Below are positions 62,801 through 64,000 of a stretch of DNA of 64,000 bases, piece by piece. Source of the DNA: Clostridia bacterium. Its GTDB lineage: Bacteria > Bacillota > Clostridia > Acetivibrionales > DSM-2933. Position 1 is the stretch's first letter. Each line of letters opens with the position of its first letter. The stretch spans positions 62,001 through 126,000 of the forward strand of contig JAOAEJ010000067.1 of NCBI GenBank assembly GCA_026416815.1, in the 5' to 3' direction. Below the pieces are notes generated by a model. It was not told the DNA's origin and searched no databases. It worked only from the letters and a program-made list of their open reading frames with translations. A program made the position numbers and the translations under genes.

Positions 62801-64000
62801 GATGGTAAGTACATACTTAGAGCCGCAAAATGGGATTCTGCCTTTACTGAGTCTCCAGAGGTTACTATTACTATATCAGGTGGGGCTTTTGTACCTGATA
62901 CAACGAATAATCCTCTTGTACTGAAGCTGGCTATGCCTCAAATAAGCGGTACTGTACGTTATCCAGGGGGACAAACAGCAGCATACGGACATGTTGATGT
63001 AATAGACTTAAACGGTATGCATATAGCTGGTACGGGAATAGATGAACATGGAAAATTCGTTATAGGGGGCCTTAAGGCAGGTACTTATAAGTTAAAGGCA
63101 TATCCTAGTTGGAATAATACCCAGTATACTGCTTCCTTGGATACAGTGGTGGAGATTACCTCTGCTTCTAAAGGATTAAATATTGATATAATGCTATCTT
63201 CACCACAAATTAAGGGTACTGTAACAGCCGGCGGCAATCCTGTAGATGAAGGTTGGATAGAAATTATTAAAAAAGTGAGTGAGTACGAACACAGGGGGAT
63301 GCCTGGTGTAAGTATCGTTAATGGCCTTTATAGCATAGGCGGACTTGAGGACGGTACATACATCATAAAAGCGAACCCCAGGTCGGGTTCTATGTATTCC
63401 TCATCACAGGATGTTGAGGTAATTATTAACGGTGCAAACTCACAGACTATAAATCTTGTACTGAGGGATGTACAGGTAACAGGTAAGATCCAGAATCCAC
63501 AAGGGGACGATGTACCATTTGGTTGGGTTGAAATCAGAAGAGTAGTTACCGACTCAGCCAACGCTAAAGAATATTGGGCAACCGGCGTACCTGTAAATGA
63601 ACTTGGAGCTTTCTCAATAGGAGGACTAACTCCCGGAACATATGAGCTTAAAGCCTTCCCATCATGGGATTCGGAATATACCCCTTCACAGGAAATGTTG
63701 GTAACCATAGGAAATGATTTAAATGCTTCACCGTCAAATATTATATTAACAATTGCGTTGCCACAGGTAAAAGGAAAGGCTATTTCACCCGACGGGATTG
63801 GGCAACAGCATACATATATTGAAATAAGGGATTTAAACGGGAATTATGTTACTGGTATTAGCACCGATTATGAGGGCAACTTCAAGGTAGGCGGCCTTAA
63901 GAATGGTAATTATATCATAAAAGCTCATCCTTCATGGGGCTCACAATATACTGCTTCAGACGAGATTCAAATAGCTGTGCAGAATGGAGTAAGTCTGACA
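59828..64000 (+). CDS. Large secreted repeat protein (3' end outside window)
   Basis: At least 1391 residues, open to the last base. Signal peptide (about 1-33) ending ISAIA; N-terminal beta domain (about 35-145); a fibronectin-III-like domain (about 150-235, SIDLSWTALQGATRYEVYYSRY); then six tandem 120-residue repeats beginning ISGTLSLPGTDVAPQGG, spaced 360 bases (60537-62690); then repeats of 85-95 residues with PQVIGTV ... IGSLADGKYILRA, a carboxypeptidase-regulatory-like Ig fold (62670 onward, at least five). GGAGGTG precedes ATG 59828. No catalytic domain is seen in this part. Surface attachment (SLH, sortase) would be at the unseen C-terminus. Likely an adhesin or cell-surface scaffold. 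Confidence 0.88.
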   Translation, partial: MIRVKKFLCLLITLLLIVSNGIISAIAVPVDVNVNINHGQTMDGENGTTGVVDFSADILGLTSSDVSNTSVSMSVYDMNGARYTNFDWMMNDNPVTGPEGPNNQYIKNYKAAITLPAGFNYIFQIVADNNGEITTISKNFDVRHIASIPENISFVSQQMTNTPSIDLSWTALQGATRYEVYYSRYSGYFTHYKLSTNNTTISINIPDSTGVWYVYVIAYNDTMRIGRTPQVLTGNVKTITGTISLPGTDIAPQGGVKVDVEAFSDNNTPDDKWDDNRLGVVFLTIPEGSNSTQYTITLPDNAVGAFRINYRLVSQHNYAEQGYYSSNGTVPRFNEATIININGSSVSGINLNLLACKSISGTLSLPGSDVAPQGGLEVNIGAYNDNGTPQDHYDDYYVGRWVTIPEGASTVNYTLRLPLGIAGSYAINYRLSSPSVKYLDSAFYSTNGTVPGIGKATPVGLTNSNTSGINFSILTGKVISGTLALPGTNVAPVKGIQVSISAQADNNTPDNHMDDYGIGNMLIIPEGSNSIDYSLTVPEGIGAFKVGYRIEQQEAASYVREGFFGVNGTVINYDEAEPVDVSFGNRSNINIAIMAGKTISGTVSLPGTDVAPEGGTRVTIEAVNDSGTPEIWEDDFRIFLEVAIPGGSNAANYSITVPPSITGQYRINYYLESTADYVKQGYYSINGTVPTDKQATAFDLSGGSKTGINLILLKGKTISGTIALPGVDVAPQGGMSLELISKIYNNTATGGDIGYGTSIWVKIPEGNKSASYTITVPDSIVGTYKLIYRLSEQPETNYIREAYYSSNGTVLGFEAATALDLSNGNLSGINMDLIKGKVISGVVKLPSGYAPAGGTGVSIRGWSDNGTEFDGKDDISVWSDTEIFEGKNFANYTLVVPCNSNITFKITAEPWHWRPSDYVASTERLVEIAAGDFSNTVLDFTLGIPQVIGTVADPTGIPMENSNVDIRKSTGEWVQNVWTDKAGKFKIGSLADGKYILRAAKWDSAFTESPEVTITISGGAFVPDTTNNPLVLKLAMPQISGTVRYPGGQTAAYGHVDVIDLNGMHIAGTGIDEHGKFVIGGLKAGTYKLKAYPSWNNTQYTASLDTVVEITSASKGLNIDIMLSSPQIKGTVTAGGNPVDEGWIEIIKKVSEYEHRGMPGVSIVNGLYSIGGLEDGTYIIKANPRSGSMYSSSQDVEVIINGANSQTINLVLRDVQVTGKIQNPQGDDVPFGWVEIRRVVTDSANAKEYWATGVPVNELGAFSIGGLTPGTYELKAFPSWDSEYTPSQEMLVTIGNDLNASPSNIILTIALPQVKGKAISPDGIGQQHTYIEIRDLNGNYVTGISTDYEGNFKVGGLKNGNYIIKAHPSWGSQYTASDEIQIAVQNGVSLT
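60537..62690 (+). repeat. Six 360-base coding repeats in the surface protein
   Basis: Units begin near 60538, 60898, 61258, 61618, 61978 and 62338 with (V/T)ISGT(L/V/I)xLPG and contain D/N-rich (NNTPDDxxDD) and YYSxNGTVP motifs. The last unit is the most divergent. The period is almost exact, so duplication is by whole domains. Confidence 0.85.

Noticed and set aside
1-64000. Prophage, CRISPR array, complete IS element, rRNA or tRNA
   Set aside because: Looked for on both strands; no integrase, transposase, regular spaced repeats or cloverleaf-like sequence noticed. Short repeats present are non-coding palindromes.

Overview
The window is low-GC DNA of a clostridial type. Signs of a spore-forming anaerobic Firmicute are a YtrH/YtrI pair, a YhcN/YlaJ-type lipoprotein, a SPOCS (DUF3794) relic, rubredoxin, a 2-hydroxyacyl-CoA dehydratase-type enzyme with its activase, an LTA-synthase-like protein, a Gram-positive RND pump and strong GGAGG ribosome binding sites. 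The genus is inferred; a relative of Ruminiclostridium/Acetivibrio is plausible but unproven. There are no rRNA or tRNA genes, no CRISPR array, and no complete insertion sequence or phage.

Layout. 1-4.1 kb: end of a P1B metal ATPase, a small partner, and speA. 4.3-9.3 kb: two tiny hydrophobic proteins, an ArsB/NhaD-type permease read leftward behind an attenuator-like leader, a CBM25-like protein, rtcB, and a frameshifted SPOCS gene. 9.6-18.3 kb: a NatAB-like ABC exporter, a MarR-MFS pair with a shared operator motif, a chemoreceptor, and a YxlEFG-like operon ending in DUF4250. 18.4-21.7 kb: a promoter-RNA-terminator unit (candidate structured ncRNA), a Smr-less MutS2 paralogue, a zinc-ribbon protein and rubredoxin. 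21.7-28.3 kb, mostly leftward: an amylosucrase-like GH13 enzyme, then an operon headed by a preQ1-I riboswitch (dehydratase-like protein, activase, queC, queT), then a DHH phosphoesterase. 28.9-36.5 kb: a serine-hydrolase-fold lipoprotein lacking its catalytic pair, a MATE pump, an EamA permease, and an amino-acid ABC transporter joined to iadA. 36.6-47.2 kb: a wrecked kinase/GGDEF relic, an RND pump, a sporulation lipoprotein, and three tandem paralogous membrane GGDEF proteins. 47.5-59 kb: a Na/Pi cotransporter, ytrHI, a DUF4397 protein, an esterase, an LTA-synthase-like protein, a SEC-C protein, an XRE regulator, citrate synthase, and an Lrp-ald pair. 59.8 kb to the end: a very large secreted repeat protein running off the window.

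What stands out. (1) The preQ1 riboswitch places an ATP-driven low-potential reductase system (dehydratase-like plus activase) in one transcription unit with queC and queT, suggesting an unassigned step linked to queuosine. (2) Three families of short interspersed palindromic repeats occur: a 107-bp two-hairpin element whose terminal CTAG supplies the stop codon of three genes; a ~100-bp hairpin element; and a 78-bp structured element found twice, both times sense-oriented just upstream of a start codon. (3) An unassigned ncRNA, an attenuator-like leader before the ArsB/NhaD-type gene, and several decayed genes add further points of interest. Two genuine small genes (rubredoxin and the hydrophobic pair) are under 60 codons, so a length cutoff would miss them.
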